The notes under the pieces: model-generated
What the model saw: only the letters and a program-made list of their open reading frames with translations
Told to the model about the DNA's origin: nothing
The model's database searches: none
In this document: positions 12,118 to 24,129 of the stretch, one piece after another
Layout of the letters: the number at the start of each line of letters is the position of its first letter
Numbering within the stretch: the first letter of the stretch is position 1
From: Maratus speciosus
Lineage: Eukaryota; Arthropoda; Arachnida; Araneae; Salticidae
Assembly: GCA_963932465.1 (NCBI GenBank)
Contig: OZ010791.1
Location: 150,147,915-150,211,914 of the forward strand
Length of the DNA: 64,000 nucleotides
Direction: 5' to 3'
Made by a program: the position numbers and the translations under genes

Positions 12118-14400
12118 TTAACGATTCTCCTCTATAAAGCGAGAAAGGTCGGAGAGGGCACTAAAGAACTGTAAAGAAAAATATTCCAAACTTCCAAATA
12201 TCCTCCGACAACTTTCAAATGGAATCATTCTGGAATTGGGGTGCTGATGGAGTAAGAAAAACGCCAAGATCGGAAGTTGACGCTCTGAACAGTCTCTCTC
12301 AAACTGGTATCCTACCAATCCTACCATTCAGTTCCTTTAGTAGATCTAGAATCCTAAATCGTGATAGTAGAAGCTGCCACCTCAAGCTTTTATCGTGATC
12401 GGACTTCTGTTTCTATAGGGCATTACATATCTAATATTAAGCTAATACCGTAGCAATCATTAATGTTCATCTTTTGGACTGAAAGTAGAAATCTCCTACC
12501 AGGCAAAGAACTGCAATGCAAAATATTCCAAACTTCCGAATATCCTCCAACAACTTTCAAGAGAAGTTAGGCTGGAATTGGGGTGTTGATGTGGTAAGGA
12601 AAAGGTCGAGATCGGATGAGATGGTGACGCTCTGAAGAGAGACTCTAAGACTGGTATCCTACCATGCAATTCTTTCAGTACATCTGGAATCCTAGATCGT
12701 GACACTAGAAGCTGCTTCCTCAAGCTTTGCTTATGAACGAACTTCTGTTTCTATAGAGAATTTTGTATCTAATATTAAGCTAATCTCATGGCATCCATTA
12801 ATATTCAGTGCTTGGACTGAAAGTAGAAATCTACTACCAGGCAAAGAACTGTAAAGAAAAATATTCCAAACTTCCAAATATCCTCTAACAACTTTCAAAT
12901 GGAATCATTCTGGAATTGGGTTTTGTTGATGTGGTAAGTAAAAGGTCGAGATCGGATGAGATGGTGACGCTCAGAGCCTGATTATCCACGGGGCAAATTC
13001 CTACCACTAAAAATAAACAGAAAATTTTGCCTTATTCATAGCAGATATTTTACATGAATACGGCGTTTAGATAAGACGAACTTTTCTTTTAAAATTTATT
13101 GGTGTAAATTTGCCCCGTTGGTAATCAGGCCCTGGTGACGCTCTGAAGAGAGGCTCTAAGACTGGTATCCTACCATGCAATTCTTTCAGTACATTTGGAA
13201 TCCTAGATCGTAACAGTAGAAGCTGCTTCCTCAAGCTATGCTTATGAACGAACTTCTGTTTCTATAGAGAATTTTGTATCTAATATTAAGAGCCTCCATG
13301 AACATTAATGGATGCTAATATGATGGCATCCATTAATGTTCAGTGCTTTGACTGAAAGTAGAAATCTCCTACCAGGCAAAGAACTGTAAAGCAAAATATT
13401 CCAAACTTCCAAATATCCTCTAACAACTTTCAAATGGAATCATTCTGGAATTGAAGTGTTGATGTGGTAAGTAAAAGGCCAAGATCGGAAGGTTGAGGTG
13501 AAGCTCTGAAGGGAGGTTCTTAAACTGGTATCCTACCATGCAGTTCCTTTAGTACATCTGGAATCCTAGATCATGACAGTAGAAGCAGACACCTGAAGCT
13601 CTGCTTATGATCGGACTTCTGTTTCTATAATGCATTAGGTATCTAATATTGAGCTAATCTCATAGCATCCATTAATGTTCATCATTTGGACTGTAAGTAG
13701 AAATCGCCTACCAGGCAAAGAACTGTAAAGTAAAATATTGCAAACTTCAAAATATCCTCCAACAACTTCCAAGAGGAATCATGCTGTAATTGGGTTTTGT
13801 TGATGTGGTTAGTAAAAGGCCGAGATCGGATGGGAAGGTGAAGCTCTGAAGGGAGGCTCTTAAACTGGTATCCTACCAAGTATTTCCTTTAGTACATCTA
13901 GAATCCTAGATCGTAATAGTAGAAGCTGACACCTGAAGCTTTGTTTATGATCGGACTTCAGTTCCTATAGAGCATTACGAGTACATATCTAATATTGAGC
14001 TAATCTCATAGCATTAATGTCCATCGTTTGGACTGAAAGTAGAAATCTCCTACCAGACAAAGAACTGTAAAATAAAATATTCCAAAATTCAAACTATCCT
14101 CCGACAACTTTTTAAAAAAATCGTGCATGAATTAGGTTGTTGATGTGGTAAGTAAAAAGACGAGATCGGATAAGAAGGTGACGCTCTCTGAAAAGAGGTT
14201 CTCAAACTAGTATCTTGCCATGCAGTTTCTTTAGTGCATCTGGAATCCTAGACCATGACAGTAGAAGCTCCGACCTCAAGCTCTGCTGATGATCGTACTT
14301 CAGTTTCTATAGAGCATTACATATCTAATATTGAGCTAATCCTATAGCATCCATTAACGTACAGTGTTTGGGCTGGAAGTAGAAATCTCCTACCAAGCAG
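12118..14400 (+). repeat. ~340-bp tandem satellite, about 6.6 units
   Basis: The landmark CAAAGAACTGTAAAG (or close variants) occurs at about 12160, 12504, 12842, 13376, 13716 and 14059. Spacings are 338-344 bp, except for the interval holding a 163-bp insertion plus its 8-bp duplication. Each unit also holds TATCCTCCAACAACTTTCAA, TGGTATCCTACCATGCAGTT and ATCCATTAATGTTCA. One unit has a local inverted duplication around 13290-13345 (GAACATTAATGGATGCtaatatgatGGCATCCATTAATGTTC). No frame is conserved across units, so this is non-coding satellite DNA. Confidence 0.9.
12972..13134. mobile_element. hAT-type MITE (163 bp) with 8-bp target duplication
   Basis: Ends read CAGAGCCTGATTATCCACGG and, on the other strand, CAGGGCCTGATTACCAACGG. 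The flanks are an exact 8-bp direct repeat GTGACGCT (12964-12971 and 13135-13142). A CAGRG terminus with an 8-bp duplication is the hAT superfamily signature. Other satellite units show the uninterrupted GGTGACGCTCTGAAG, so the empty site is visible in the same array. Confidence 0.88.
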
Positions 14401-15149
14401 ATCAGAAAGACTGGATTAAATCTATTATTAGTTTGATATCGAAATCTTCTAATTGGGTACGACAAATGCCTTCGTCGTTTCATGCGTGTTTAATGCATTC
14501 GTCGTGGTTCTAGTTAAAATGGTACTGAAACTTCAATTCGGCATACAAATGCACTTCTGAGCTCCAGTTTCTTCTCAGACCTTGACCAATATTGCCATTA
14601 TTTAGTGCAAGACTTTCCAGATAATGCGTAGACATATCCATACAATTTCCTTGCGGTGGCGTTTTCCCGTATTGTATTCTTGCAGTTGTTGTGTCCACCT
14701 GTCTATTTGGCCTTCCGTACTTTTAAAATTCAGAAGCCAGGTTAGCCCTGTCGTGAATGGTGGTCACAAAAATGACTACCTAATTTTAAGTTAACTGGCA
14801 CCCAGAATATTTATTTAAAATTATCCTTTTATAACGTACGTGAAAATAAACAAGTATTTATTTCCTGATAAAATTGTTTGTAAATTCTGGTGTCAATCAA
14901 TCATTTCATCATTTTTCAAACAGAATTACTACGCGACGGAAAGGATTAAAGATGTGTGACCGGTTTGAAGTAGTATTTTCTTCAGTATAGATTTTGATGG
15001 GAATGGGCTGCTACAAGCAATTTTTTCTGGGAGGCACAATTTTGACCAGATTTGAACACACATTTATTCCAGTAAAAAGTGACACATTATTTGCCGCTCA
15101 TATTTAAAACTGCTTTGTAAAATACATTAGTAAATGAGTGCTTACGTTC

Positions 15150-15193
<44 letters not shown>

Positions 15194-15422
15194 ACTGTAG
15201 ATTTGACAGCACAAACTGCTGGCGTCCGAATTGCCAGCACATTGTGCTGTTAATTTTACGCAACTACTGTTATTTTTCATGTTTATATAGTCAAGAAACC
15301 AAAGAAAGCTACACCACATTCGACTGTGATCGAGTTAGAGCGCGAGAGGAACAGTACTTTGTGCTGTAAAAATGGGTTTTTTTTACAATGTTTAAAGAAA
15401 ATGTTTATTTAATTGATAGATT
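14401..15422. other. Unassigned spacer with long poly-A
   Basis: No gene. A run of about 36 A's lies at 15155-15191. The rest is AT-rich and unlike the identified families. Confidence 0.45.
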
Positions 15423-15850
15423 TTAAGGCTGTTCTTAACTGCTCCGCTGAACAAGCTCAAAACGTTCTGACACATTTACAAATTCATTTTTTAACGAAAA
15501 GATATAAAATTGGAAAGCCTGGTTTTGGAAGCAATTTGGAATTGAACTATTTTTTCCATTTATTGATCAATCAATTACCCACTGAGTTATAAGCAATATC
15601 GATCACGTGACAAACCCGTTTTTCGCCCGCTCTTGGGTGATTTTTCTACTTTCGCGCGGAAATTCGATTCAAAAGGTCCACTTTAACATTATTTTCTGAA
15701 AGATCTATTGTGTTTGTAAAAAAATGGAAAAAACAGCTCGATGACATAGTTTCTGAACAACAACACCAGCTAGTTTCATGCATTTTCGAACAAAAATAAA
15801 TTAAAACTTATGTCAGGAAGTTGCCCTTTTGGATTTGAGAACAGCCTTAA
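15423..15850 (+). mobile_element. MITE family A, copy A6
   Basis: Complete A copy with TTAA at 15423-15426 and 15847-15850. Confidence 0.9.
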
Positions 15851-16305
15851 TAAACGAAACTAAGACAGTTCCTCTGAAAAAAAACTTAGGATACTTACTG
15901 TGACATTGATTGGCCATTTTAATTTCACTTTATTTGTTTTCCATAAACTCTTAATATTCGAAAATTGAAGGTATATTCCTAAAAGCGTGAAGGAATATGT
16001 TAGTTAAGGTTTTATTCAAATCCAAACTGCTTATTTTCTTATTCATTTTTAAATTCATTTTTGCTCTGAAACTCCTCAAATTGGCAGATTCTCTTATTCA
16101 AAAACTATATAATGTGCCGTGCTTGTCAATTTTTTGATAAAGACTGAATTTATTGCAAAAAACGCTGTCAAATTTGGCGTTTTGAACCGAATTTCCCCAA
16201 GCGAGAGAGCTGGGAATGAAAAAAAGGCTCATACTGAGAAAATAATTGTTTATAAATCAAGTTTTAATTAATTGAGCGAAAAATGAAAACACATAGCCGC
16301 TTATA

Positions 16306-17572
16306 CGAGGATCACTCTGAAATTTTTGAGATACAACTAGGTTTTTAAAGTTATACTTACAAAATTTTAGGTGTGTTCAGAGTAGTCTTCTCCAGCATCA
16401 ATGCACTTTTGTAGACGAATTTTCCACAGATTAAATTCCTCAAGCCATTCATTTCTTGGAATAGATGAAAAAATGCATTTATAGCCATATCAATCTCTTC
16501 TTCTGAATGAAAACGACGTCCACGTAAGTTCTTTTTTAGATTAAAGAATAACCAAAAGTCACACATAGCTAGATCAGGTGAATACGGCGGATGTTCTATC
16601 ACTTTAATTCGTTTTTGTTTAAGAAACTCACCTGTTAATCCGGCTGTATGTGAAGATGCATTGTCATGGTGAAGCATTAGTCCTCTAACATTCACTTCTT
16701 GTAGAATTTCTGGAAGACAATTAGTGGTATACAAGTTTTCTGTTACTGTCTTCTGTCCTTCCAACTTGATGGCTTTGACCAATCCCATGCTTCTGAAGAA
16801 AACGGCATACATCACTTTTTTCAGTGCTCGTTGTCTTTTCACCATTGTCGGCGTGGGATCATCTTTAAAGACCCATACTTTGCTTTCTTGACGTGTTGGG
16901 ACGTCAAAAAATGGTATGTACGTTTCATCGCCCGTTACAATTTTAGAAATGATGCGGTGGTCACCATCATGTAGCAATTTAAATGTTTCTTTACTGATTC
17001 TGACACGCTCCTCTTTTTGCTGCTCAGTTAGATTATGGGGAACCCAACGGCAAACTACTTTTTTCATATGCAATTAATTCTTCATGAATAATTATGTGTA
17101 TGGCTGCGTATCCAATGTTAAGTTTCTTCTGTATCATTTGATAGATACAGCGATTATCATACATTAACATTTTTCGTATGGCAGAGACATCATCTGTGAT
17201 TACTGCCGACGGTGGCCTTCCTGTGTGTTCTTCATCTTGAAGAAAATTGCGACCTCTGCTAAATTCTTTAAACTATCTGAATACAGTAGCACGAGCTGGA
17301 GATTCATTACCAAATGCTAATTTAAACCGTTGAACGCATTCTTTTTGATTTAATCTTGCTTTAAAATCGTAGAAAATCATAGCGCGAAAATGTTCTCGCG
17401 TCAACCCCATTTTCTCTTCTGTTTAAAATTAATTCTACGCTAAACAAGTTGAAGTAAGTCAGTAAAAAATCGTCTGCTGTGTTAAAATACTTTGTATTTT
17501 AAAATTAAACCGGTATTTTTATTTTGTAAATTCTCATCTGCGCGTATCTCAATAATTTCAGAGTAACCCTCG
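16306..17572 (-). mobile_element. mariner element, 1267 bp
   Basis: Terminal inverted repeats of about 29 bp, CGAGGATCACTCTGAAATTT on the left and CGAGGGTTACTCTGAAATTA on the other strand at the right, both continuing to TTGAGATAC. TA lies on each side (16304-16305 and 17573-17574). Length, TA duplication and encoded protein all fit mariner. The transposase is inactivated, so the copy is non-autonomous. Confidence 0.93.
16367..17410 (-). pseudogene. mariner D,D34D transposase, broken
   Basis: Once encoded the transposase that cuts and pastes the surrounding element at TA sites. The start MGLTREHFRAMIFYDFK lies at 17410 downward, with a helix-turn-helix N-terminal part. The longest surviving frame (16357-17073) carries the first Asp in IVTGDETYIPFF, the second in MLHHDNASSHTA, and after 34 residues the third in YSPDLAMCDFWLF, so the catalytic triad survives. 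Three lesions are visible. A TAG interrupts the N-terminal region near 17274 at a position normally Trp. A frame change near 17073 separates the N-terminal part from the catalytic part. A second frame change near 16430 moves the usual C-terminal WKIRLQKCIDAGEDY segment out of frame. Total length matches the ~345 residues usual for the family. Confidence 0.92.
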
Positions 17573-17695
17573 TATATCTCTTCAAAAATCGTCAGCAAGT
17601 TTCATGTTTTCACGTTTAAAAATGAGTCTGAAAATGTGTTCGAAAATTCTGAGTTGTTGAGCGAGGGAAAATATTTTTATGAGTACACCAATTAA

Positions 17696-18382
17696 GAACA
17701 GAATCAAAAAATACATCTAGTGATATTCTTCTTTGGCTGGCTGAAAAGAGATAAAGCTTATAAATAGAGACTGGGAAATAACTATGAATTATGCATAATA
17801 ATATGCCACATTCTACGTAAACGCCTAAAGTATTACACCATTTATTCAATATTATATTATAAAATGGGAATGGGAAAATTTAACCTAATATAACTATATT
17901 TAGAATGTATAAATGACGAAAAACTAACTGAGCTTGTTCAAAAGAGTATATTAGCAAAAACTAGTAGAAGTACCCTACGGCCAATAACTTGATCTTTTTT
18001 ACCATGAAACAATGATACGTTTTAAATTAAGTGAAATGTTGAATTTTTTATTCTAATTAAACGTTTATTGCAATACTTTTCTCGTGAATATTTTAACTGA
18101 ATGACATTTAATTCCAAAATAGCAATTTGTGTTATTTTGCCTCCTTTGTCATTTTATGCGAAATAATAAATTAAACCTTTGAAAATATTGATCGGAAATT
18201 AAATATATTCAAAATTTTGAAATGTGTTCTGATTTTTTGAAACATTAGATTCAAGAACAGTTTTAGTTAGTTTCACTATAAAAGCACTTTTAAATAATTG
18301 ACAGGAATTTTTTTGGGTACGTAGCAATGCGGAACTGCAGCACCACCTACATGTTTACCATATTACAAGGCTCCCACTCAAT
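17696..18382. other. Unassigned AT-rich spacer
   Basis: About 690 bp with no recognised family and only short frames. Confidence 0.4.
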
Positions 18383-18647
18383 CTGTTTTTTGAACACTAG
18401 TTTTGTAAAACCATATTCTTCTTTTTACATTTCTCTTAAAATTTTGTATAAACCTACCCCAAAGGTTATTTATATTGAAAATGTTATGAAAATATACCAC
18501 GAAAAATTTTCTTCGGAAATACTGGTGCTAAACCTGTGTTATTTGGGCCTGAACTTTCTGTTTTTTGAACACTAGTTTTGTAAAACCATATTCTTCTTTT
18601 TACATTTCTCTTAAAATTTTGTATAAACCTACCCCAAAGGCTATTTA

Positions 18648-20026
18648 CAGTCGTGGCCAAAAGTTTAGGACCAACGTTCAGAAACTAGTGTTTTGACAAT
18701 TGAAACCACTGCTAACATCATAAATCAAATCGATTGCGTCAGATGACGTCATTCCGTTTGACAGTGGAGTACTGTATTCTCTTTTCGTTTGATCTTTGAG
18801 TAATAAGCGTCGCAGACGAAATTGTTGCTTGTTTTACAAGTTTTGAAAACCTATGAAAATAGGTCGAAAATCATCAGTTTCTGAAGCTCAGCTTGCACAA
18901 ATTGTTATTCTTCATAATGAAGGATATTCTGAACAACTAATTAGTGAACTAGTAAGACGTAGTAAGAATGCAGTTCACAATGAGATCAAGAAAATTAAAG
19001 AAACAGCGACTTATGTTGAGGCCAAAAGGTGTGGTCGACCTCGTAAAACCACACCATGTCATTAGGAGAATAGCAGTTCGTCCTCCAATGAGTTCCGCAA
19101 GCAAGATACGGTCAGTACTGCTTGCAAAAGGTGCGGATGTCAATCGCAGAACAATAAGTCGACGTTTGTTCGACGACTTTCATTTAAAATCCCATAAACC
19201 TGCGAGAAAACCCAGATTAACAGCGGCCATGAGAGCTAAGCGCTTGGACTTTGCTAAGAAACATGCCAAATGGACAATTCGTCAGTGGTACCTGGTATTT
19301 TTTCGGACGAATCTACCCTACAGCAGTTCTCTACACGCAAGTACTATGTCCGTAGACCTCCTGGAAAGCGATTAGATGAACCTTACACTTTACAGACTGT
19401 TAAACACTCCCCAAGTGTCATGATTTGGGTTGGAATGTCAGTAAACGGAACGGCGTCATTGTTCTTCCTACCACCAGGAATCACTATGAATGGAAAAAAA
19501 TACGTGGATTTGTTAAAGGAAAAGTTAGAATTACACATGACCGTTCATAAATGCACAATTTTTATGCATGATGTTGCACCATGTCATCGCTCTAAAATTG
19601 TTACTCAGTTCTTGAAGACAAAGAAAATTCAAATCCTTGACAGACGTGGAAACAGTCCCAATTTGAATCAAATTGAAAACTTATAGACTCTCTTAAAGCA
19701 CAGGGTCTCTGAGAAACTGCCAACAAGTGTTAAGGAACTGGAAAAAGCAATTAAGGAAGTTTGGGTGAAAGAATTACCAACTGCATACTGCCGAAGTCTG
19801 GTAAAGAGCATGCCAAAACGTTTGCAGGATGTAATAAAAGCTAACGGCAGACCAACAAAATATTGATTTTTCTGTAAAATTTGTGTTTAATGAATCTAAT
19901 TTATATGTGTAGAAATGTAATATTCATGTAATAAACGCAGTTTATAATTTTACTAACGAGTGAGTATTCAATTTATTGTCTGGATCATAATTTTCAGTGG
20001 TGGTCCTAAACTTATGGCCACGACTG
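18648..20026 (+). mobile_element. Tc1 element, 1379 bp
   Basis: Terminal inverted repeats CAGTCGTGGCCAAAAGTTTA on the left and CAGTCGTGGCCATAAGTTTA on the other strand at the right, continuing to GGACCA, with TA on both sides. It encodes a damaged DD34E transposase on the plus strand. Confidence 0.94.
18853..19866 (+). pseudogene. Tc1 DD34E transposase, broken
   Basis: Transposase remnant occupying most of the Tc1 element. The first segment (18853-19065) has the paired-type DNA-binding start MKIGRKSSVSEAQLAQIV and ends at the GRPRKTTP hinge, where the frame is lost. The second segment (about 19060-19310) holds VIRRIAVRPPMSS and RRLFDDFHLKSHKPARKP. The third (19270-19686) holds the first acidic residue in FSDEST, the second in FMHDVAPCHRSK, and after 34 residues the Glu of NLNQIENL. 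A TAG follows where ENLW normally has Trp, and the C-terminal end continues in frame to TGA at 19866. The damage is therefore two frameshifts and one nonsense change. The start at 18853 gives the expected N-terminus and total size of about 338 residues. Confidence 0.93.
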
Positions 20027-20229
20027 TATATTGAATATGTTATGAAGATCTACCACGAAAAATTTTCTTCGAAAATACTGGTGCTAAACCTGTGTTATTT
20101 GGGCCCGAACTTTTTGGAATCCGAAAAGATTTGAAGATAAAATAAAAATAAAAACAAGGAACTGAGAGAAGAAGTCTCATATCCATTCATGCGTGTCCTT
20201 CCGCATTTTCCCCAAAATTTTAAGTAATA

Positions 20230-21388
20230 GGGGAACTCTAGGATAGATGGCCAGTCTAAATATCTCCAAAATTTGATCATAGATTGAAATATAAACATTG
20301 TTCGTATGAAATAGTTCAACGAGTTTATTTGGACTTTTAAGGCACGTATGTAATCTAATCTTTACTTCTAAGACTAAAACTCAGACGTACAATGGCTATT
20401 GATGCTTTAAATTGGGCGACCATCAGTCCTTCAATTTCAGGAGAGATGGCCACATGAAATCGAAGAGAGATGACCAACTTTAATCAATACTTCAAAATTA
20501 TACTTAGTGATGATTTTAACTAAATATAATGAAATTTAAAATAAATATATAACGTTTACGTTTATAAATATATTAATTTATATAATTATTTTAATCTTAA
20601 CTAATGTAAATATTTTAATAATAATAATAATAAGACCTAACGATTTATTTGTTTTAGAAAATACTGAAAAACGTCGGAAACTTTAGTAACAGAAACTGAT
20701 AAAGTTGAAAAATAAACTAAATTAACGTAATAAACCTACAATTAACGCGAGAAAAAAAACACAAAAAAAAAAAAACACGGCAATTCCAGTAGCGAAGAAA
20801 ACAAAATACATTTAAATAATCAGATTCTACAGATTCCGAGTAAATAGAATTGGATTAGGATTACTGTGTTGGTTGTGCAAAACAATATAGTATCACATTC
20901 AAAAAGATGTCTGGATACAATGCATAAGGTACCTGAAGTGTTTCCATGAAGCATGTACAAATTATCAACACCTTTGCCAAGCATGTGGTAAGATTTTACG
21001 AAAAGTGAAGCATTGAAATTATACTTCAAATTTTGTTTATTCGAGTTTTCTTCACTCATTCTCCATCATATAACTGCATCTTTTCAAATTGCTATATGTT
21101 TTTCATGATTAACCATATGAAATGTGTTTTTTTTTTTTTTTGCTATTTAAATTAACTTTTCCTTTCTTGTATTGGATGGTCATCTCTCCTCAGCTTTAAG
21201 GAGAGATGGCCATCTGACATTTAAATTTCAATTTTGTTTAACACTTTTTGTTTTCAATGTTTAATTATTTTTTGCATAAAATATTATGAGTGTATGTATA
21301 AAAATTTTAAATATGCATCAATATTTCTTTTATTTGCATTCTAAGAATTTTTATTTCAATCTTTAAAAACTATGGCCTAGAGTTACCC
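20230..21388. mobile_element. TA-flanked TIR element with subterminal repeats (1159 bp)
   Basis: Ends are GGGGAACTCTAGG on the left and GGGTAACTCTAGG on the other strand at the right, each next to TA (20228-20229, 21389-21390). Near both ends the word AGAGATGGCCA recurs: about 20241, 20447 and 20467 on the plus strand; near the right end TGGTCATCTCTCCT (inverted, about 21177) and AGGAGAGATGGCCA (about 21200). Such subterminal repeats usually bind transposase. No transposase frame remains. The superfamily is uncertain: TA flanks suggest Tc1/mariner or pogo-like. Confidence 0.72.
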
Positions 21389-21545
21389 TATTTGTAATTT
21401 TATTGAAAAATACTAACAAAATATTGATTGTATTTATTTTAATAAATTTAAATAATTTTAAATTATATAATGATTTACAGCTACATTTAAAAAACAAAAA
21501 CGGAATTAAAATAAATTTAAAATAATTATTTATTGCATTTTTATC

Positions 21546-21972
21546 TTAAGGGTGTACTCAAATCCAAACTTCTTACTTTCTGATTCATTTTTGTTCTGAA
21601 ACGCATCCAATTGGCAGATTCTCTTATTCAGAAACTATATAAGGTGCCGTGCTAGTCGATTTTTTTTGATAAAGGCAGTTAGTATTTTTATATTGCAAAT
21701 AACACTGTCAAAGTTGGCGTTTTGAACCGAATTTCTCGAAGCGAGAGAGCTGGAAACGATAATAATGGTCATACTGAGAAAATAATTATCTATAAATCAA
21801 GTTCTAATTAATTGCGCGAAAAATGAAAAAACACGGCCACTTATACATCTCTTCAAAAATCACGTCAGCAAGTTTCACGTTTTCAACCTTTAAAAATGAG
21901 TCTTAAAATGTCTCAGAAAATTTCGAGCTGCTGAGGTTGAAAATATATATATTTTTTAATAATACCGCCTAA
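21546..21972 (-). mobile_element. MITE family B, copy B5
   Basis: Nearly complete reversed B copy. TTAA is intact at 21546-21549. The right border has decayed to CTAA (21969-21972) and doubles as the left border of element G. Confidence 0.82.
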
Positions 21973-23122
21973 AGGTGGTAGGATACCTTTGAACATGTCG
22001 AAAAAAGAAAAAATACCACTATGTTCTAAGCTTCAAAACTTGTGTAATAAGTCAAAAATAAAAATCAAACTTCCTTTAAGGGTGTATTCCGATCCAAACT
22101 GCTTATTTTCTGATTCATTTTAAAACTCATTTTTGCTCTCAAACGCATCAAACTGTGAAATTCCCTTATTTAGAAACTATATAATGTGCCGTGCTTCTTA
22201 ATTTTTTGATAAATGCAGAAAATGCTGTAAAAAACGCTGTCAAAGTTGGCGTTTTGAACCGAATTTTCCGAAGCGGGCGATCTGGAAATGAAAAAAAATG
22301 GTCATACTGAGAAATTAATTGTTTAAAAATAAAATTCTAATTAATTGAGCGGAAAATGAAATCACACGGCATGTTAAACACTTCTTCAGAAATCACCCCA
22401 GCAAGTTTCATGTTTTTACTTTTAAAAATGAGTCTGAAAATGTCTCAGAAAATTTCGAGCTGTTGAGGGTGGAAAAATATTTTTTCGAATACACCCTTAA
22501 ATATAAAGCTCACATTTATATTTATATTTAAATATATATATATACTTGTAAATTCATAAATAAATATTGAAATGATAAGTTTAAAAATATATGATGATGA
22601 GAAAAAAAAAAATCTTGCGCGCATGATAAAAATCTGAAAATATGCATATAAAGAGGAAATTTTGATGTAAATAAATACATAATACTGTTACATTCATATT
22701 AAAACCAGAATATTTGTAAAAAATATTGGCTAAATTAAAACATTAACAAAAAATTAAAAAATTTCACTTTTTAAAAATATTTTCAAATTAAAAAACAAAA
22801 AATAAAATAAAATCTTACCTTTTTCTGGTTTTAAGTTGTAGATAATACAGTAATGAATATGTGGTGAAAAGGTTTTTTGATTTCCATGCCATGCATAGTT
22901 TTTTAGTAACACTTCGCGCAGTACCAAAATTCATCTTTTTGAATAAATGCAATGCAAAGTTTAATTATCCTATGTAGTCTTAATACTTAGTCATAATTAG
23001 TAAACTAATGGGAATTTTTTAATGCGGTTTTTTGCATATTGTTCAGAAATGATTATGATGTCAAAATATGTATAAAAAAAATTCGAAAATTTTCCAGGTT
23101 TAAAGGTATCTTACCCCCTTAA
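21969..23122. mobile_element. TTAA-flanked TIR element G, with B6 nested inside
   Basis: Left end AAGGTGGTAGGATACCTTTG and right end (other strand) AAGGGGGTAAGATACCTTTA form a ~26-bp terminal inverted repeat. The borders are CTAA/TTAA. Without the nested B6 the element is about 730 bp, close to element C. It contains CTTGCGCGCATGATA (about 22614), the reverse complement of a motif in element F. No transposase frame is visible. Confidence 0.75.
22076..22500 (-). mobile_element. MITE family B, copy B6, nested in G
   Basis: Complete reversed B copy with intact TTAA at both ends. It is strikingly similar to B7 (59185-59608), sharing subfamily features such as GGGTGTATTCCGATCC and CACACGGCATGTTAAACA. 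It is younger than G. Confidence 0.92.
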
Positions 23123-24129
23123 AAGCCTTTTCCTCTATGATATTCCTCTTGCTGGGAAAGAACTTTTAGAGGGATAGAAGACGCTTGCTGCTTGAGCTAA
23201 CTTTTGAGTACACCCTTAACATGTTATGAACGGATATAAATAAGATAATTAAAATATTTCAATTAAAATAGCCTGATAGGATGTTTTCGATTTTTTAAAT
23301 TTTTCAATAGAAAACAAAAGTACTGTTCGAAATGGGAATATTTTTTTAAAATTTAATTTGAAATTAGAACTGGAAATTAATGCTATGGAAAGTTTTACAC
23401 GGTCCCTTATATTTTCCCCTCTTAATGACATTCTACAAGGATAGGCCATGTGGTTCTCACAGTACCAATAGCCTTTTTTCTGCGAGAGCTAAGGAGAAAA
23501 ATATGATAGTATGAGAATTTTTGAAGGCGTAGCGCAATATTTGTTTAGAGGAGTAGTAAAATATTCTTCATGAGACTATTTTTTAATAAATTCTGCATTC
23601 AGTTCTGTTTATTGCTTTTGTTAAAAAACTCGTGTTAAAACCTTTCTATATAAAATGTGAATATATTTTTTTATATAAAAAAAAAGCGTAGAACAAAGAT
23701 GGCTCAAAACTAAATGTAGCAATATTTCTACGTAGGGTTTTCACATTGCCTCAATTGTTAATGTTTAAACCTGGTTTCAAAATTCGTGTATAATTTCACT
23801 TATTTCATGGTTAAGCCGATTTTTAAAATTTTTGGGAATTTGCACCGGTATATTTTTAACTATGTGTTGTTCTTGTTTTGTTTTTTAAATTTTTAAGCTG
23901 TCATAAAGTCTAGAGAAATTTCTTTCTAGTGATAGTTATTAAATTTTTGCACACAATATTAAAATAATGGGTGCATATTTTTCTGAAGCAGTACCCTCAT
24001 TAATGTTTTGCCACGAGCCGCCAGTGGTAAGAAGAGAAATGGTATTTAATAAATTTATTTAAAAAGTATTGGTCATTACGAGACCCTTTCTAATATAAAG
24101 CTACTGGCATAAAACAGGCGCAAAATTCA
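23123..24129. other. Unassigned spacer with a family B end remnant
   Basis: An isolated 19-bp family B terminus (TTTTGAGTACACCCTTAA, about 23201-23219) lies about 80 bp after element G. The rest is AT-rich and unassigned, with no gene. Confidence 0.45.

Larger units (their letters stand above)
16004..17695 (-). mobile_element. MITE family B, copy B4, split by a mariner element
   Basis: The two halves of a reversed B element lie at 16004-16305 and 17573-17695, with TTAA at the outer ends. The mariner at 16306-17572 interrupts the conserved CGCTTATACATCTCTTC segment. B4 is therefore older than the mariner insertion. Confidence 0.88.
18383..20112 (+). repeat. Tandem duplication (~176-bp unit), second copy holding Tc1
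   Basis: Unit 1 (18383-18557) and unit 2 (18559-18647 plus 20027-20112) share GTTTTTTGAACACTAG, TACCCCAAAGG, ACCACGAAAAATTTTCTTC and GGTGCTAAACCTGTGTTATT. Unit 2 is interrupted by a Tc1 element in the word CTATTTATATTGAA. Unit 1 keeps that word uninterrupted, so it serves as the empty-site control. Confidence 0.88.

Noticed and set aside
12118..13879. Repeated ~65-75-codon minus-strand frames
   Set aside because: They recur because the 340-bp satellite recurs. Stops and shifts differ between units.
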